A DNA stretch of 64,000 nucleotides from the NCBI RefSeq assembly GCF_900102425.1, contig NZ_FNBT01000001.1, positions 620,001 through 684,000 of the forward strand. Direction: 5' to 3'. Below the pieces are notes generated by a model. The model did no database searches, was not told the DNA's origin, and worked only from the letters and a program-made list of their open reading frames with translations. Positions 33,573-42,276 of the stretch are shown here, piece after piece. Each line of letters starts with the position of its first letter. Position 1 is the stretch's first letter. The position numbers and the translations under genes were made by a program. This stretch comes from Blastococcus aurantiacus (GTDB taxonomy: Bacteria > Actinomycetota > Actinomycetes > Mycobacteriales > Geodermatophilaceae).

Positions 33573-34243
33573 CGGGCCAGCACCCCGCGCATGTCGCGGA
33601 TCGTGCGCACGGTGCCCAGGACGGTGCCGGTCACCTTCGATTTCGATCCCTCGGTGCGCAGCGAGTAGTCCACGTCGACCTCCCGGACGCGCCAGCCGTC
33701 GTCGGCCGCGGCGGTCACCATCTCGAGCGGGTAGCCGAACCGCCGGTCGGTGAGCCCCAGCGCGACGAGCTCGTGACGCCGGGCCGCGCGCATGGGGCCC
33801 AGGTCGTGCAACCGCAGGCCGGTGCGGCGGCGCAGCATGCGTGCCAGCGCGATGTTGGCGACCCGGGCGTGCACCGGCCACGCACCGCGCGCCGGGCGGC
33901 GCCGGCCGAGCACCAGATCGGCCTGATCGGCCAGGACCGGGTCGGCGACGCGCGGCAGCTGGGCCGGGTCCATCGAGCCGTCGGCGTCGCAGAAGCAGAC
34001 CACGTCCGCGTCGGCGGCCAGCAGCCCGGCGTGCGCGGCGGCACCGAACCCGCGCTGCGGCACGCCCACGACGGTCGCGCCGAGCTCCGCGGCGATCGTC
34101 GCGGAGCCGTCGGTCGAGCCGTTGTCCGCGACGATCGCGCGGTAGCCGGCGGGGAGCCGCGAGAGGACCCACGGCAGCGAGGCGGCCTCGTCCAGGCAGG
34201 GCAGGACGACGTCGACCGTCGGGGCGTAGGCAGAGTCGTCCAC
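33569..34243 (-). CDS. Glycosyltransferase family 2
   Basis: A 224-residue GT-A-fold transferase: VVLPCLDEAASLPWVLSRLP at the N-terminus, ADNGSTDGS as the nucleotide-sugar motif, and the DxD-like FCDADGSMD near residue 88. No membrane helices are present, as in dolichyl-phosphate mannose synthase-like members lacking the C-terminal anchor. It overlaps the DUF2064 gene by ATGA and is divergent from a polytopic membrane protein at 34319 that could use its product. The GTG start has little ribosome-site support. Confidence 0.86.
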   Translation of the reverse strand: MDDSAYAPTVDVVLPCLDEAASLPWVLSRLPAGYRAIVADNGSTDGSATIAAELGATVVGVPQRGFGAAAHAGLLAADADVVCFCDADGSMDPAQLPRVADPVLADQADLVLGRRRPARGAWPVHARVANIALARMLRRRTGLRLHDLGPMRAARRHELVALGLTDRRFGYPLEMVTAAADDGWRVREVDVDYSLRTEGSKSKVTGTVLGTVRTIRDMRGVLAR

Positions 34244-34318
34244 GCACGGTGTTCGTGCCCGACGCCGAACCGGTTCACTGCCGGGCACCGCCCGTCCCGG
34301 CCACCTACTCTCCGGCGG

Positions 34319-35686
34319 GTGACCTCCGCCCCTCCCCAGGCCGCTGCCGCGCCGACGACCTCCGCGCGGGGTCGCGTGGTCCGCGGGCTCGCCGTCGCGG
34401 TGGTCGCGGCAGGCGTGCTGGCCGTCTGGCTGTGGGGGCGGCAGATCACCCGGGACGGCGGCGACCTGCACCTGCGCGAGGGGTACGTCGTCGTCGGCCC
34501 GTTCGACGTCGTGCTGTCGGCGCGGGTGCTGCTGCCCGTGGCGCTCGCCGCCGCGGTCGTGCTGTGGGGTCCGGCGCTGGCCCGGCGGCTGGGCTGGCGG
34601 GGGCTGCTCGCCGCGAGCACCGCCGGGGCCGCCGGGTGGGCGGTCGCGCTGGCGGTGAACGGCGGATGGGACGCGCTCGCCGCACCCATGGCCACCGAGT
34701 ACGAGTACGTGGCGGACGTCGGCCGGGTCGGCGACCTGGGCACGTTCCTGTCCACCTACGTCGACTCGGTGCCGGTGGGCTCGGCCGACCCGTGGGTGAC
34801 CCACGTGTCCGGGCATCCGCCAGGCGCCCTGCTGGCGTTCGTGTTCCTGGACCGGATCGGCCTCGGCGGCGCGGGGTGGGCGGCGGCGCTCTGCATCGCC
34901 GGTGGCGCGCTCGCCGTGCCGGCCGTGCTGGTCGCCGTCCGGGTGGTCGCGGACGAGGCGGCCGCCCGCGCCGTGGCGCCCTTCGCCGTCCTCCTCCCGG
35001 GCGCGGTCTGGATCGCCACCAGCGCGGACGCCCTGTTCGCCGGGGTGACCGCGTGGGGGGTGGCGCTGCTGGCGCTCGCCGCCGCGCGGGCGCCGTCCGG
35101 GACCGGTTGGGCGCATGCGCTGGCCGGCGGCGTCGTGCTCGGCCTGAGCCTGTACCTGTCCTTCGGGCTGACCGCCGCCGGGCTGCTGGCGCTGACCGTC
35201 GTGCTGGTGCAGCGGTCACGGCTCGGCTGGGCCGGTGTGGTGCGCGTGCTCGCGGTGGCTGCCGTCGGCGTGGCGCTGGTCGCGGCGGTGTACACGGTGG
35301 GCGGCTACTGGTGGTTCGAGGGCATCGAGGTGGTCACCCAGCGGGTGCGCGACGGCGCCGCCTACGCCGACCGGGAGGAGCAGTCGACCTGGTTCCTGGC
35401 CGGCAACCTCGCCGCCGGTGCCCTGGCGGCCGGGCCGGCGGTCGTCGCCGGGCTGGCCGGCATCCGCGGGCGGCTCGCCCTGCTCCCGCCGGCGGCACTG
35501 GCGGGGATGCTGGGCAGCGATCTCTCCGGCTTCGTCCTGGGCGAGACGGAGCGCATCTGGCTGCCCTTCGTCGTCTGGTTGCTGCCGGCGACGGCCTCGT
35601 TGCCCGCCCGCTCGCACCGGTTCTGGCTGACGCTGTCCGCCCTGCTGGCGATCGCCGTGGAGGTGACCGTCCGCACCCCGTGGTGA
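34319..35686 (+). CDS. Polytopic membrane protein, GT-C-like
   Basis: A 455-residue protein with about ten to twelve transmembrane helices. A large loop after the third helix contains VADVGRVGDLGTFLSTYVDSVPVG and VTHVSGHPPGALLAFVFLD. An acidic loop and an HPPG motif of this kind recall GT-C glycosyltransferases that use polyprenyl-linked sugars, but no named family can be assigned with confidence. It begins at GTG, 75 bases from the divergent GT2, and is convergent with the epimerase gene, four bases apart. Confidence 0.75.
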   Translation: MTSAPPQAAAAPTTSARGRVVRGLAVAVVAAGVLAVWLWGRQITRDGGDLHLREGYVVVGPFDVVLSARVLLPVALAAAVVLWGPALARRLGWRGLLAASTAGAAGWAVALAVNGGWDALAAPMATEYEYVADVGRVGDLGTFLSTYVDSVPVGSADPWVTHVSGHPPGALLAFVFLDRIGLGGAGWAAALCIAGGALAVPAVLVAVRVVADEAAARAVAPFAVLLPGAVWIATSADALFAGVTAWGVALLALAAARAPSGTGWAHALAGGVVLGLSLYLSFGLTAAGLLALTVVLVQRSRLGWAGVVRVLAVAAVGVALVAAVYTVGGYWWFEGIEVVTQRVRDGAAYADREEQSTWFLAGNLAAGALAAGPAVVAGLAGIRGRLALLPPAALAGMLGSDLSGFVLGETERIWLPFVVWLLPATASLPARSHRFWLTLSALLAIAVEVTVRTPW

Positions 35687-35690
35687 GACC

Positions 35691-36746
35691 TCAGGGGGCG
35701 GGGCGCAGCGGGTCCGTCGCGAAGGCGCGCATGCCGTCGGCGAAGGAGACCTGCGCGCGGAACCCGAGCTCCTCGGCAGCGCGCCCGGGGCCGGCCACGA
35801 CGTGCCGCACGTCGCCGATCCGGTACTGCCCGGTGACCTCGGGGTCCGGGCCGCCGAAGGCGTCGGCCAGTGCCCGGGCCATGTCGCCGACGGTGTGCGG
35901 GTGCCCGGAGGCGACGTTGCACGCCCGCAGGGCGGCATCCGGCGGGTCGGCGGTCAGCGCCGCGAGGTTGGCCCGCGCGACGTCGGTGACGTGCACGAAG
36001 TCCCGCTGCTGGCCGCCGTCCTCGAACACCCGCGGTGCCCGGCCGGCCTCCAGCGAGCTGCGGAAGATGGCCGCCACCCCCGAGTAGGGGGTGTCGCGTG
36101 GCATGTGGGGGCCGTAGACGTTGTGGTACCGCAGGGCGACGCCGCCACCGCCGGTCGAGGAGGCCCAGGCGGCCGAGAGGTGCTCCTGGTCGAGCTTGGT
36201 CGCCGCGTAGGTGTTGCGCGGGTCCAGCGGGGCATCCTCGGGCACCGTCCGCCATGCGAGCTGCCGGCCGCACCGCGGGCACGGGGGCTCGAAGCGACCG
36301 TCGTCGAGGTCTGCCCGGCGTCGTGCGGCGGCCGGGACGACGCCGTCGACCGGGCACTCGTAGCGGCCCTCGCCGTAGACGACCATCGAGCTGGCCAGCA
36401 CCAGCCGACCGACGTCGGCGCGCGCCATCCCCGCCAGCAGCACCGCGGTGCCGAGCCCGTTGATGCCGGCGTACTCGGGCATGTCCTGGACGTCGACGCC
36501 CAGGCCGACCATGGCGGCCTGGTGGCAGACGGCGTCCACCCCGCGCAACGCGCGGTCGACCATCGCCGCGTCGCGGACGTCGCCGTGGAGGAACTCGACC
36601 CCTGCGGGCAATCGGGGCACGGTGCCCGCGGGGTGCACGGCCGGCAGCAGCGCGTCGAGCACCCGGACGTCGTGGCCGGCGTCGACGAACGCCTCCACCA
36701 CGTGCGAGCCGATGAACCCGGCGCCGCCGGTGACCAGGACGCGCAC
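35691..36746 (-). CDS. NAD-dependent sugar epimerase/dehydratase with cysteine-rich insert
   Basis: A 351-residue extended SDR. The NAD motif is TGGAGFIG at residues 7-14, the catalytic Ser lies in LASSMVVYG, and YxxxK is Tyr180-AATK. An insert at about 128-165 carries Cys131, Cys156 and Cys159 in a CPRCG-type knuckle, not usual in sugar epimerases and suggestive of zinc. It probably alters a nucleotide sugar. The GTG start is two bases after the methyltransferase stop. Confidence 0.85.
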   Translation of the reverse strand: MRVLVTGGAGFIGSHVVEAFVDAGHDVRVLDALLPAVHPAGTVPRLPAGVEFLHGDVRDAAMVDRALRGVDAVCHQAAMVGLGVDVQDMPEYAGINGLGTAVLLAGMARADVGRLVLASSMVVYGEGRYECPVDGVVPAAARRRADLDDGRFEPPCPRCGRQLAWRTVPEDAPLDPRNTYAATKLDQEHLSAAWASSTGGGGVALRYHNVYGPHMPRDTPYSGVAAIFRSSLEAGRAPRVFEDGGQQRDFVHVTDVARANLAALTADPPDAALRACNVASGHPHTVGDMARALADAFGGPDPEVTGQYRIGDVRHVVAGPGRAAEELGFRAQVSFADGMRAFATDPLRPAP

Positions 36747-36748
36747 GG

Positions 36749-37453
36749 TCAGGACATCCGGTCCAGCCGGACCACCGGCCGTTCGCCGGCGGCCAGGGCG
36801 GCGAACCAGCGCCCGTCCTGCTCCCAGGTCGCAGTCACCTCGAGCCCGGCGGCGGCGGCCGGTCCGGCAACGGCGTCGGCCCCGACGTGCGCCCACGGGA
36901 ACCAGCTCCCCCGCTCTGCGCCGCGCTCCAGGCGCACCCGGGCGGAGCGCAGCCCGGTGCCCGGGCGGTCGAGCTCGGCGAGGACGCGCCCGTCCGGGGC
37001 CAGGAGGTCGCGGCACCGGGTCAGCAGGGCGACCGGGTCGCCGCCGATGCCGATGTTGCCGTCGGCGAGCAGCACGGTGTCCCAGCCGCCCTCCCCCGGG
37101 AGCGGCTGGAAGATCGACCGGCGCACGGCGGCGGCTCCGAGGGCCCGGGTCAGCGCGATGGCGACCCGGGAGGTGTCGATGCCGACGGCCTCACGGCCCT
37201 GGGCGGCGAGCTCGGCGACGAGCCGGCCGGGACCGCAGCCGGCGTCGAGGACGGCGCCCCTGGCGCGGGCGAGCAGATGGCGGTCGGCGTCGTCGGCACG
37301 GCCGACCCACTGGCCCAGCGCCCCCGCGAGGGAGTGCCGCGGGCCGCCCTCGTAGCGGGCGAACCACCGCCACCGCTCCTCCGGACGGCCGGCCGACCGC
37401 AACGCGGTGTCGTAGAGGTCGGCCGGCGCCGGATCGGCGATCGCGAGGCTCAT
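36749..37453 (-). CDS. Class I SAM-dependent methyltransferase
   Basis: A 234-residue methyltransferase with the SAM-binding motif VLDAGCGPGRLVAELAAQG near residue 65, the acidic end of strand 2 in AVGIDTS, and DTVLLADGNIGIGGDP as the motif near strand 4. It resembles the methyltransferases found with GT2, DUF2064 and molybdoenzyme genes in actinobacteria. The acceptor is unknown. I chose the ATG at 37453; an in-frame ATG at 37495 is possible and neither has a clear ribosome site. Confidence 0.85.
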   Translation of the reverse strand: MSLAIADPAPADLYDTALRSAGRPEERWRWFARYEGGPRHSLAGALGQWVGRADDADRHLLARARGAVLDAGCGPGRLVAELAAQGREAVGIDTSRVAIALTRALGAAAVRRSIFQPLPGEGGWDTVLLADGNIGIGGDPVALLTRCRDLLAPDGRVLAELDRPGTGLRSARVRLERGAERGSWFPWAHVGADAVAGPAAAAGLEVTATWEQDGRWFAALAAGERPVVRLDRMS

Positions 37454-37704
37454 CGACCGGCGCCCGGGAACAGGGGGCTGAGGGCGACGACGCATCGGTT
37501 TCGGCTCACGGGTGGCGTTCGTGCGGGCGCGCCGGATCGGTTCATGTCGTCCCCTGCTCGCACCCGCGGCTCCGGTCGTCGTCGGGTGCCCGCTGCCGAC
37601 CACCCACAACCCGCCGCCGAAAAAAGATTCGGTAGGACGCAATCCAATCGGACGCATGGGGCCGAAGACCTCGTGACATCGACCGATCGACGCAAGGAGT
37701 TCCC

Positions 37705-38403
37705 ATGAACACCTCCTCCCGCCCCGCGAAGCTCCTGGTCGCCGGCATCGCCCTCAGCGCGGCCCTCGGCCTCAGCGCCTGTGGCAGCGACGACTCGGCG
37801 GCCGCAGGCTCGTCGAGCTCCTCCTCCTCGTCCTCGAGCCCGGAGTTCGCCCGCCCGGAGCCGGTCGCCTCGCTCCCCGCTATCCCCGCTGGTGGCAGCA
37901 CCGCCGTCGCCCTCGACCAGGGCTTCGTCGACGCCCTCGGCACCCTCGGCCTGACCCCCGGCACCATCGGCGAGGCCACGCTGGCCGACGGCTCCGTGAG
38001 CTTCCCGATCACCGGCGGCACCGTGACGGTGTTCGACAAGGAGTCCGGCTACAAGCCCTACGTGCAGGGCACCCTGTTCCACCAGGGCAGCGGCCTGAGC
38101 CTGACCGCCGGCGGCACCACGGTCGAGCTGACCAACTTCACCATCGACCCGGGCACCCCGTCGCGCCTGTTCGGTGACGTCAGCGTGAACGGCCAGCTGG
38201 CCGCTCCCAGCGCCCCGCTGTTCGACCTGGACGGCAGCACGCTGAACCCGCCGACCATCGAGGGTGGCGAGGCAGTCCTGCAGGGCACCGAGGTGCTGCT
38301 CAGCGCCGAGGCCGCCGAGCTGCTGAACTCGACGTTCATGACCGATGCCCTCGCGGGCGACTTCCTGATCGGCACCGCCACCATCACCGTGCCGACCAGC
38401 TGA
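37705..38403 (+). CDS. Secreted lipoprotein of unknown function
   Basis: A 232-residue exported lipoprotein. The signal peptide is clear, with a hydrophobic core and the lipobox LSAC near residue 26. A run of serines (residues ~36-45) tethers a beta-rich domain with the segments TVTVFDKESGYKPYVQGTLF and GSGLSLTAGGTTVELTNFTI. This resembles the beta-sandwich of unassigned actinobacterial surface proteins; a loose likeness to HtaA-type domains is not enough to call heme binding. AAGGAG lies six bases before the ATG. The upstream 250 bases include an AT-rich tract near 37616-37650 that could hold the promoter. Confidence 0.8.
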   Translation: MNTSSRPAKLLVAGIALSAALGLSACGSDDSAAAGSSSSSSSSSSPEFARPEPVASLPAIPAGGSTAVALDQGFVDALGTLGLTPGTIGEATLADGSVSFPITGGTVTVFDKESGYKPYVQGTLFHQGSGLSLTAGGTTVELTNFTIDPGTPSRLFGDVSVNGQLAAPSAPLFDLDGSTLNPPTIEGGEAVLQGTEVLLSAEAAELLNSTFMTDALAGDFLIGTATITVPTS

Positions 38404-38440
38404 TCGCGTAGTACCGGCGGCCCCGCGGCCGCGCACGCAC

Positions 38441-38474
38441 AGGAGGGGTGGAGCCACACGGCTCCACCCCTCCT
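38441..38474. terminator. Bidirectional terminator hairpin
   Basis: A perfect 15-bp stem, AGGAGGGGTGGAGCC and its complement around an ACAC loop, lies between the convergent lipoprotein and M20 amidohydrolase genes. Confidence 0.8.
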
Positions 38475-38493
38475 GCGTCGTGCGAGGGGCGGT

Positions 38494-39747
38494 TCAGCCC
38501 CGGCCCTCGACGGGCAGCCAGGTGCGCGCAGCCGAGACGAGGGCCGCGACGCCCGTGGTCAGGGTGGGCTCGATGACGGGCGCGAACTGCGGGGAGTGGT
38601 TCGAGGGCAGCTCGCGCACCACCCGGGCGAGTCCGTCCCGGTCGGTCACGCCCGCGAACGCAGCCGGGTCCGCACCGCCGAGCAGCCAGTAGACCAGCGG
38701 CACCCCGGCGGCGGTGGCCAGCATGCCGACGTCCTCGCTGCCGGTGACCTGCCCCGGGTCGACCGTGAGCCCCGGACCGAGGTCGCGGTCGAAGCCGGCC
38801 TGCGTGCGGGCGCTGGCGTCCGGGTCGTTGACCAGGACCGGGAAGGACTCCTTGAGGTTCACCTCGGGCTCCTCCGGCGCGCCGGAGGCGGCCGCCTCGG
38901 CACGCACGATCCGGTCGATGGAGGTCATCAGCCGCTCGCGGACCTCGGCGTCGTAGGAGCGCAGGCTGACCCGCATCTCGGCGCGCTCCGGGATGACGTT
39001 GCCGGCGTTGCCCGCGTGCAGCGCCCCGACGGTGACGACGGCGGACTCGCCACCGGCCACCTCGCGGGAGACCACGGTCTGCAACCGCATGACCGTGGCT
39101 GCGGCCATCACGACGGGGTCGACGGTCGTCTCGGGCCGGGAGCCGTGGCCACCGCGCCCGTGCAGCACGATGTGCAGCATGTCGGCGCCCGCGAAGGCCG
39201 GGCCCTTCCGCAGGCCCAGGAGCCCGGCGGGCAGCGGCCCGACGTGCTGGCCGAGCACCACGTCCGGGCGGCCGAAGCGGTCGAAGATGCCGTCGTCGAT
39301 CATCGACTGGGCGCCGCCGCCGACCTCCTCGGCGGGCTGGAAGACCAGCTGCACGGTCCCGCTCCAGGTGTCCCGCTCGGCGGCCAGCGTGGCGGCCGCA
39401 CCGAGCAGGCAGGTGACGTGGACGTCGTGCCCGCAGGCGTGCATGACCGGGGTCTCGACGCCGTCGGCGCCGGTGCCCGTGGCCGTGCTGCTGTAGGGCA
39501 GGCCGGTCTCCTCGAGCACCGGCAGGGCGTCCATGTCGGCGCGCAGCAGGGCGGTCGGGCCGGGTCCGTTGCGCAGGATGCCGACGACGCCGGTGCCCCC
39601 GACCCCGGTGGCCGTCTCGTAGCCGAGCGCCTCGAGCCGCTCCGCGACGATGCCCGCGGTGCGGTGCTCGGCGAAGGCGAGTTCCGGGTGCTGGTGCAGG
39701 TCCCGGTAGATGTTCTCGAGATCGGCGAGAACGTCGGCAGGGCTCAC
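38494..39747 (-). CDS. M20 family amidohydrolase (hippurate hydrolase-like)
   Basis: A 417-residue metal-dependent amidohydrolase. Family landmarks are IYRDLHQHPELAFAEHRTAG, LLRADMDALPVLEETGLPY, MHACGHDVHVTCLLGAA (metal-binding His and Asp), VFQPAEEVGGGAQSMI with the catalytic Glu pair, and the dimerisation-domain GRGGHGSRPE. It should cleave N-acyl amino acids, such as hippurate or indole-acetyl conjugates, in the cytoplasm. It starts at GTG. It ends next to a strong hairpin and is not obviously linked to its neighbours. Confidence 0.9.
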   Translation of the reverse strand: MSPADVLADLENIYRDLHQHPELAFAEHRTAGIVAERLEALGYETATGVGGTGVVGILRNGPGPTALLRADMDALPVLEETGLPYSSTATGTGADGVETPVMHACGHDVHVTCLLGAAATLAAERDTWSGTVQLVFQPAEEVGGGAQSMIDDGIFDRFGRPDVVLGQHVGPLPAGLLGLRKGPAFAGADMLHIVLHGRGGHGSRPETTVDPVVMAAATVMRLQTVVSREVAGGESAVVTVGALHAGNAGNVIPERAEMRVSLRSYDAEVRERLMTSIDRIVRAEAAASGAPEEPEVNLKESFPVLVNDPDASARTQAGFDRDLGPGLTVDPGQVTGSEDVGMLATAAGVPLVYWLLGGADPAAFAGVTDRDGLARVVRELPSNHSPQFAPVIEPTLTTGVAALVSAARTWLPVEGRG

Positions 39748-39836
39748 GGCGGCGGCTCCAAGCGTGGTCGGCGGGCGGGAGGCGACCGTATCCCGCGCTG
39801 TTGCGCGCGTCACCGCACCCGGCCGCGGGCGTCCGG

Positions 39837-42266
39837 TCAGCCGGCCGGGCTCGCCGTCGCCGACGAGGTGGCCGCGCCAGAACCGGACGTGGGCTCCTCC
39901 GACGCGGGTGCCTCGGACGTCGGCTCGGCCGTCGTCGTCGGTGCGGACCCGGTCGTGCCCGCGGCAGGGTCGTTCGTCGCCGGGGACCCGGTCGGGCCGG
40001 CCGAGGTCGTCGGCTCCGCGACACCGCTGCCGTCCGACGGCTCGGCGGGGTCCTCGCCGTCGGGCCCGGTGCCGTCCGTCCCGGGATCGGTCACGCTGTC
40101 CCCTGTGGTGGCGCCGTCCTCCGTGGGGTCCGGCTCGTCCGCCCCGTCCCGCTGGACGACGTCGAGGATGCGAACCTCGAAGTCGGTCAGCCGGTCGCGG
40201 AGTTGGGAGAGCGGCAGCCCCTCGAGATCCTCGCCGAAGGACTGCAGCTCCGCCCAGATCTCCGCGAGCTCGTCGGTGCCGGACCGGCTCAGCTCCCCGG
40301 GCAGGGTGACGACGAGCTGGGTGGCGAGCGCCTGGGTCACGCACTCCACGCAGGCGTAATTGACCGCGACCGCGACATTCTCCGGCACGACGACGTCGAC
40401 CGATCCGACGAGCAGGACGATCTGGAAGGCCACCGCGACCGTCCGGCAGTCCCGGCAGCTGGCCAGCGCGTAGGCCTCGTTGCGGTTGACCGCGGTGTCG
40501 TCCTCGACCCAGACGAGCGCGAACGAGACGTCGTAGGCCACCGACCCGTCCGTGGTGTTGACCGCCAGGGCCTGGTTGTCGCCCTCGCCCGGAGGCAGGG
40601 GCGCGTCGAAGGGGAAGACCCAGGTGGGGGGGTCCGCCGTTCCGGCGCCCTCCTCCCCCGCGGTCGACGCTCCGTCCTCCCCGTCGGTCGCGGCCCCGGT
40701 CTGCTGCGACGTGGGGGTGAGCACCAGCGCCAGGGACGGCTCGTCCGCCGTCGGGAGAGGCCCGGACTCCGCCGGCCAGACCGTGAGGGTCGAGCCCAGG
40801 GAGCCGCGCTCCGGGCTCGTGCCGGCGCTCGCCGGCACCACGTCCAGGAGCGTCCCGTCCTCCCACGCGCGCACCGGCCGGTACCGGTCACCGTCGGGCC
40901 ACCAAGCCCAGCCGAGGCCGGCCACGAGCAGCGCGACGAGCACGACGGCGACACCTCGCCGGACCGGCCGGTCCTCCGTGCGCCGCCACACCGCGGCGGC
41001 GGTCCGGCGGACCAGGCTGGCCAGCACGTAGCCGATGCCGAGCAGCGGGATGACCACGGCGACGATCGCCAGCAGCCGGACCAGCACCCCGAGGATGTCG
41101 CCGTCGCCGAACGCGGCCCCGAGCAGCTGCCCGTGCTCGGTCAGCGACGCCCAGGCCGTGGCCAGCAGCCGCGGCAGCGTCCAGACGATCAGCAGCAGCG
41201 AGACCACCATCAGCGGCACCACGACGAGGACCCACGCGACGACGACGACGCGGGCCCACGTCTTCAGCGCGGTCGCCTCGGGTCGCGACCGCCCGGGCAC
41301 GAGACCGGACAGGACCGGCCCGATGCGCTGGTAGAGGTCCGGGACACCGGTGAGGTCGGCGAGGACGTGGTAGCCGTCGAACCGAAGCAGCGGCGCGAGC
41401 TGCCGCACCATCTGCAGCACCTGGGTGGCCACGAGCAGCAGGACGGCGTCCCACCCGGTCAGCCACCACACCAGGAAGGAGGCCAGCACGACCAGCGCGT
41501 TGAAGTAGAGCCCGCCCAGGTCGGTCCGCACCCGGCCCGCCCGGCCGAGCCGGTAGCTGTCGGTGACGTCGGTGTAGAAAGCCGGCCAGAACAGGTAGAT
41601 CCCGAAGCCCATGGCGCCCGGGGTCGAGCCGCCGTAGCGGGCGCCGGCCGCGTGCCCGAACTCGTGGAAGCCCGCCGACAGCACGGTCACGCCGACGACG
41701 GCGAGGAAGAGCGCGGGATTGCCGAACGCCTGGGCGGTGGCCGCGGCCAGCCCCTGGCTGAACAGCACCCAGCCGGCGACGGCGACGAAGGCGAGCACGA
41801 CCGGCACGACCACCAGTGGGTGGAAGAGCGCGGCGAACGGCGTCGTGAGCCGGCGGGTGACCTCCGGATCGGTGACCACCCGCCGGAAGCGCAGCGCGAG
41901 CAACGGGTCCGAGCGGCGGAGCTCCGGCTCGGTGCCGTCGGCTCGGCGCAGCAGGCCGAGCGGGCGCAGCGAGGAGTCGACCAGCTGCTGCACGTCGTCG
42001 GGGGCCACGAGCCGGCCGGACGAGTCGCTGACCGCCTCGGCGATCTCGGGCACCGTCCGCCGCCCGTCGACGGCGACGAGCACCTGGTGCAGCAGGGGCG
42101 TCAGCTGCACGACCTGGCCGTCCTGGCGACGGGCCAGTGCCGGGGGTCGACGGTAGCCCGAGCCCTGCACCTCGCCGAGGAGCTGAACGCCGTCGGCCCG
42201 GGCCGGCACCTCGATGCCGGCCCCGACCGACGGCTGACCGCCCGGCGCGGCCGCCTGCGTGCTCAC
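39837..42266 (-). CDS. M50-type membrane metalloprotease with PqqD-like N-terminal domain
   Basis: An 809-residue membrane protein, probably a peptide zinc metalloprotease. Residues ~25-110 look like a PqqD/RRE peptide-recognition domain (VVQLTPLLHQVLVAVDGRRTVPEIAEAV). Site-2-protease-type helices follow with the zinc motif HEFGH at 201-205 and a later FDGYH segment. Further helices reach about residue 370, then one more near 385-405. A large exported part ends in a Ser/Thr/Pro/Glu-rich tail of ~130 residues; two CxxC-like pairs (ASCRDC, NYACVEC) lie before the tail. It starts ten bases after a repeat-protein gene, its likely substrate or partner. Confidence 0.8.
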   Translation of the reverse strand: MSTQAAAPGGQPSVGAGIEVPARADGVQLLGEVQGSGYRRPPALARRQDGQVVQLTPLLHQVLVAVDGRRTVPEIAEAVSDSSGRLVAPDDVQQLVDSSLRPLGLLRRADGTEPELRRSDPLLALRFRRVVTDPEVTRRLTTPFAALFHPLVVVPVVLAFVAVAGWVLFSQGLAAATAQAFGNPALFLAVVGVTVLSAGFHEFGHAAGARYGGSTPGAMGFGIYLFWPAFYTDVTDSYRLGRAGRVRTDLGGLYFNALVVLASFLVWWLTGWDAVLLLVATQVLQMVRQLAPLLRFDGYHVLADLTGVPDLYQRIGPVLSGLVPGRSRPEATALKTWARVVVVAWVLVVVPLMVVSLLLIVWTLPRLLATAWASLTEHGQLLGAAFGDGDILGVLVRLLAIVAVVIPLLGIGYVLASLVRRTAAAVWRRTEDRPVRRGVAVVLVALLVAGLGWAWWPDGDRYRPVRAWEDGTLLDVVPASAGTSPERGSLGSTLTVWPAESGPLPTADEPSLALVLTPTSQQTGAATDGEDGASTAGEEGAGTADPPTWVFPFDAPLPPGEGDNQALAVNTTDGSVAYDVSFALVWVEDDTAVNRNEAYALASCRDCRTVAVAFQIVLLVGSVDVVVPENVAVAVNYACVECVTQALATQLVVTLPGELSRSGTDELAEIWAELQSFGEDLEGLPLSQLRDRLTDFEVRILDVVQRDGADEPDPTEDGATTGDSVTDPGTDGTGPDGEDPAEPSDGSGVAEPTTSAGPTGSPATNDPAAGTTGSAPTTTAEPTSEAPASEEPTSGSGAATSSATASPAG

Positions 42267-42276
42267 GCGGCGCCGG

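Noticed and set aside
32898..34243. Arsenosugar biosynthesis role for the DUF2064 and GT2 genes
   Set aside because: No arsM or radical-SAM arsS gene is adjacent and the ars operon is 25 kb away, so the link is too weak.
37705..38403. Heme-binding HtaA-type domain in the lipoprotein
   Set aside because: Only loose strand similarity is visible, without the conserved Tyr/His heme pair in context.
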